A DNA stretch of 64,000 nucleotides from contig OZ037767.1 of the NCBI GenBank assembly GCA_964035545.1, positions 5,331,680 to 5,395,679 of the forward strand. The letters run 5' to 3'. The DNA is from Bugula neritina. Taxonomy: Eukaryota; Bryozoa; Gymnolaemata; Cheilostomatida; Bugulidae. The first letter of the stretch is position 1. Every line of letters starts with the position of its first letter. The notes beneath the pieces are model-generated. The model was not told the origin of the DNA. It saw only the letters and a program-made list of their open reading frames with translations, and did no database searches. Made by a program: the position numbers and the translations under genes. Below are positions 61,401 through 64,000 of this stretch, piece after piece.

Positions 61401-64000
61401 AATGCAATGGCCATGTCCTGCAGGACTGCAGAGCTGCATATGCCTATAGACATATCTTTTACTCTCTATATTCTAATATAAGTTTTTGTATTTGAAATAG
61501 CAATATTTATAATATTTTTTTAGTTTTAGGCGGAGTAGCTTAAGAATTAAGAAAATAATTCTATTTTGAAAAGTGTTTAAAAAGTATGCTGTGGAATGCT
61601 AAAAATAAGCTGCACTTAAAAAATGTTACCTCAAGGTATAAATGTTTCTTACCTGCACATTTCAATTTTAATAAAAAATTTCTTACCAATAGAAATGCTG
61701 TTAAGATCTGTGGACTCTGGAAGAGACCAGCAGTATGCGTGTGGAGAAGACATATAGGAATCAAATTGGCAGATTGCACTGCCTAATGAAGTAATGTAAG
61801 AACTGAAATCAGCTAAGCTCGTTATATATCGATAGGAAACTTGAACGTTAGAAGATTGAAATGTATTCCAGCCCTCAAGATTCACTACAGTCAAGTGATA
61901 ATGATTAGTGCATGTTTGAGACTCTTGCTTAGGGGTTTCTATATTTACGTAGCTTGTAGCTTGACCTGGAAAATGCAATAACTATGTTTGCACCAGATGT
62001 TCTAATCCTGTAAAATAATTACATGGTATCTTAGATTACTACTTAAACACTATGCTGCATATTATGATATGTATATTATCTTGATTTTGACAAACGTAAT
62101 TCATACTTAATATATGAAAGAACTTACCAGTTTCTTGCTCCAATTCAACCAAATCTCTGCTGGCAATTTGAAGTAGGTGAACACTGTACTCTAGGTCCGA
62201 AAGTTGAGTCTTGTCAAAGCTTTCTTCAACTGTTTTATAAGCAAACATTGTTAATATTACTACTGTGATGTAGCTATATAGGTAATAATATATAAAAAAG
62301 TCACTTTATACTGTGACCCATTATGAAGCTGAAAACACCACTTGATGGTATTACTTCCAACTGCTTGCATACTTCAAAGTTTGAACAGTTACATACAGTG
62401 ACAGTTTATTCAAGCTGAGTGTGACTTACATCTGTATCCTGCTTCAGAGCAAAGGCCTGACATAATCTCGCCATCAGTTATTAATCTCTGATAAGAAGCT
62501 TGATTGTAAAAGAGCATGAAGCAACTCATTTCCCCACTGTACCTCAGATTTATTCTACTGTCTTGACACGAATGTAGCTCTCCATAAGAAGTCCCATATT
62601 CATTGTAGACACCATCTCCATCTATTAAACTACCAACGACAGTATTCAGTGTTCAATTATTTGTATCAAAGTAAAATAAGATGCTTTTGCAATCTGGAAA
62701 AAAATTTTTCTCGACAAACTAAGACAATGTATTGCAATATGATAAGATTCAAAAACAGACAAAAATAAAAAGAACAAAAGTAAAAAGAAATTGTCTACTT
62801 TTCAGGTGCTAGTGTTTGATAGTCCGAAATAGAGAATTGATGCTATGTTTACTTACTTCAATCCAGCCCCAGCATTAGTAGTAACATAAAACTGAATCAG
62901 GTGCCAAGTGTTAAACTTAATCTTTTTTGGTGGAGCAACCTGGTCTCTATTCCTTTTGAACTCCGCAATGTAGGAGATGGTCTAAAATACAATGACAAAA
63001 GTGCATAAAAATGTTTAAATATGATATCTATCCTATTAAAAAATGAAAAAGCGCAGCAATCTGCTGCAAAACTGGATCAGTTGCCTAAATAAAATTTAAT
63101 AACAATAACTATAAATGTCATATACATAACTGATAAAACACACTCACGCGCTTAATTAATGAGCATGAGGTTATGGGTTAAAATCTCAGTATGGCCCTTA
63201 GAAGGCTATCTGATTATGATTGGTCCTATATCAAAGCCTAAACAGTCTGCCATCTACTTTAAAACCTCATATATGTAAAGACTTTAAACAAAATATAGGT
63301 TTTTATTATTGGCTAACCTCAGTTTGTTGGTCTTCTGTTAGTGTCAGGGACAAACAGTCATTATCTATCACATTAATTGTATTCTGCAAGAACAAAACAT
63401 ATAATGTAAGCTTGGAAGGCAAACATAATTGTATTGCAAACCTCCCACAAACTTAAACTTATGAAAATAATATAGTTACATATCGCAAATAGCTTTTTTA
63501 TGAAGTCATTACGAAAATATTTCTGACCGTTAAATAGTAGTTTATATACCCGGACTTGTAATTGCATATAGGCTATATATAAATTATGCAGCCATTTATC
63601 CAAGTAGTTGTTATGTAAACCTATTGTTGTTGTGGAAGCTCAAGAATGATCAGAGCAGCTAGCAAAAGTTTCTTTTGGGCTATACAAGTTTTTGCATAAT
63701 ATGAGGTTCTTATATGTAATATAAGCTCACCGTTTGGCCACTGCTAGAAAGTTAGGTCCTGTAGGGATTTGAACCACTAATGGTAGCCTGATGTTTCTAC
63801 ATTATTTGATGAAAGATATTATGGTATATTACCTGTCCAACAATAGGAGAAGAATTTGGGGAATACTTGAGCCAAGCCAAAATCTCCAAATTAAATATAT
63901 CAATTGCCCCAGATCCTAATATTCCAAGTTGGTCATCATTATGATGAGAATCAAAGTCAAATGATAGAGATGATTGATTGGTCCCATTGAAGTGTAAAGA
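49631..64000 (-). CDS. Large mosaic membrane protein: LamG-like, cysteine modules, mucin repeat, EGF, eight TSP1 repeats (5' end outside)
   Basis: Twenty-four in-phase exons give 1868 residues and continue past 64000. In transcript order: LamG-like (63833-64000, 63318-63383, 62857-62981, 62430-62629; WLKYS, NTWHLIQFYV); a stretch of unknown fold (62128-62229, 61687-61965, 61037-61227); cysteine modules of CxxxC...CxC type (60015-60212, 58835-58969, 57401-57579, 56859-57024, 56712-56758); the mucin exon (54680-56558); a cysteine module and EGF-like region (54411-54555, 54095-54293; CDCQSGYG); thrombospondin type 1 repeats (53692-53928, 53464-53543, 52493-52751, 51492-51701, 51268-51405, 50955-51145, 50759-50824, 50446-50628; for example YSDWKSWSAC, YSDWSDWTQC, YPWSTWSTC); and a C-terminal hydrophobic segment (49631-49794; SATIFFVSVGVLALVVAV) ending LLL. 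It is probably a surface adhesive or mucin-like protein; I do not recognise an orthologue. Splitting into two genes near 57400 is possible but the phases fit one. Confidence 0.82.
52392..52483. repeat. CACG microsatellite next to a TSP1 exon
   Basis: CA then CGCA tetranucleotides, beginning about 10 bases beyond the donor side of the exon at 52493. Confidence 0.92.
52752..53463. other. Intron of the mosaic gene
   Basis: AT-rich; no further exon seen. Confidence 0.5.
55255..56375 (-). repeat. Coding tandem repeat of the mucin-like domain
   Basis: About 1.1 kb of 21-base units encoding SPVNVST, mixed with 18-base variants (SSNVST, PESIST) and LPGSVST. I count about 43 NVS/NLS N-glycosylation sites besides abundant Ser/Thr. 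A higher-order 165-base block (55 codons) is repeated back to back, marked by ACGCTTCCTG at 55791 and 55956. The array has no stops in several other frames, which explains long antisense open frames. Confidence 0.95.
57341..57372 (-). promoter_or_regulatory. Candidate internal polyadenylation signal after an exon read-through stop
   Basis: If the donor at 57400 is not used, the exon at 57401-57579 runs on to a TAG at 57370-57372, and AATAAA follows at 57341-57346. This would make a shortened protein without the mucin, TSP1 and membrane parts. Confidence 0.4.
57580..58834. other. Intron of the mosaic gene
   Basis: AT-rich; I see no exon, repeat or element. Confidence 0.5.
59300..59520. repeat. 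34-bp tandem repeat in an intron
   Basis: Units of the form AGAGCACATATAATAGTTTA followed by GCAGATGTATTGC. Three near-identical copies start at about 59353, 59387 and 59421, and more diverged copies lie on both sides. Confidence 0.85.
60213..61036. other. Intron of the mosaic gene
   Basis: AT-rich; no further exon seen. Confidence 0.5.
63145..63250 (+). mobile_element. Possible degenerate SINE in an intron
   Basis: GCATGAGGTTATGGGTTAAAAT (B-box-like) followed by AGAAGGCTATCTGATTATGATTG, in the same order as the SINE core. Weak. Confidence 0.35.

Noticed and set aside
63721-63800. tRNA-like B box on the minus strand (GGTTCAAATCCCTAC)
   Set aside because: Could be another SINE head, but the remainder does not match the family and no cloverleaf is evident.
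1-64000. CRISPR array, bacterial operon or phage system
   Set aside because: Introns, polyadenylation signals, SINEs and animal domains throughout rule out a prokaryotic reading; no regularly spaced repeat array with unique spacers exists.

Overview
The window looks like AT-rich, intron-rich animal nuclear DNA. Every recognisable gene is split by GT-AG introns and codes for a secreted or membrane protein built from animal extracellular domains: leucine-rich repeats plus TIR, C-type lectin, Kunitz, PAN/apple, FN3-like, LamG-like, EGF and thrombospondin type 1. A Toll-like receptor with a single C-terminal cysteine cluster, together with these families, suits an invertebrate. A lophotrochozoan such as a bryozoan or mollusc is my guess, not something the sequence proves. 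Gene models below were built by hand from open frames, splice sites and intron phase.

Layout. 549-9392 (-): a type II membrane protein with tyrosine motifs in a long cytosolic tail. 9403-13173: intergenic, with a 344-bp MITE at 11697-12040. 13297-13752 (-) and 17293-17720 (+): a head-to-head pair of small secreted four-cysteine peptides with matching introns, promoters and 3' ends; I see them as the best candidate for an undescribed system. 18363-28578 (-): a 14-exon, 1091-residue secreted or anchored protein made of two copies of a six-exon PAN/FN3-like module. 29833-34171 (-): a complete four-exon Toll-like receptor. 37418-40067 (+): a PAN plus C-type lectin protein. 41592-43706 and 45599-47128 (+): two double-Kunitz genes inside a roughly 4-kb direct tandem duplication. 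49631-64000 (-): the 3' 24 exons of a very large mosaic membrane protein (LamG-like, cysteine modules, mucin-like tandem repeat, EGF, eight thrombospondin type 1 repeats, hydrophobic C-terminus), whose 5' end lies beyond the right edge.

A tRNA-derived SINE family occurs about nine times. One copy has a 19-bp target-site duplication and another has an empty site in the paralogous Kunitz intron. Simple repeats (TAG, GT, TA, CT, CACG) are common.

Taken together the genes read as a cluster of surface recognition and defence proteins: pattern-recognition receptor, lectin, protease inhibitors, putative antimicrobial peptides and large adhesive proteins. That common theme is inference from domain content; nothing in the sequence shows co-regulation.
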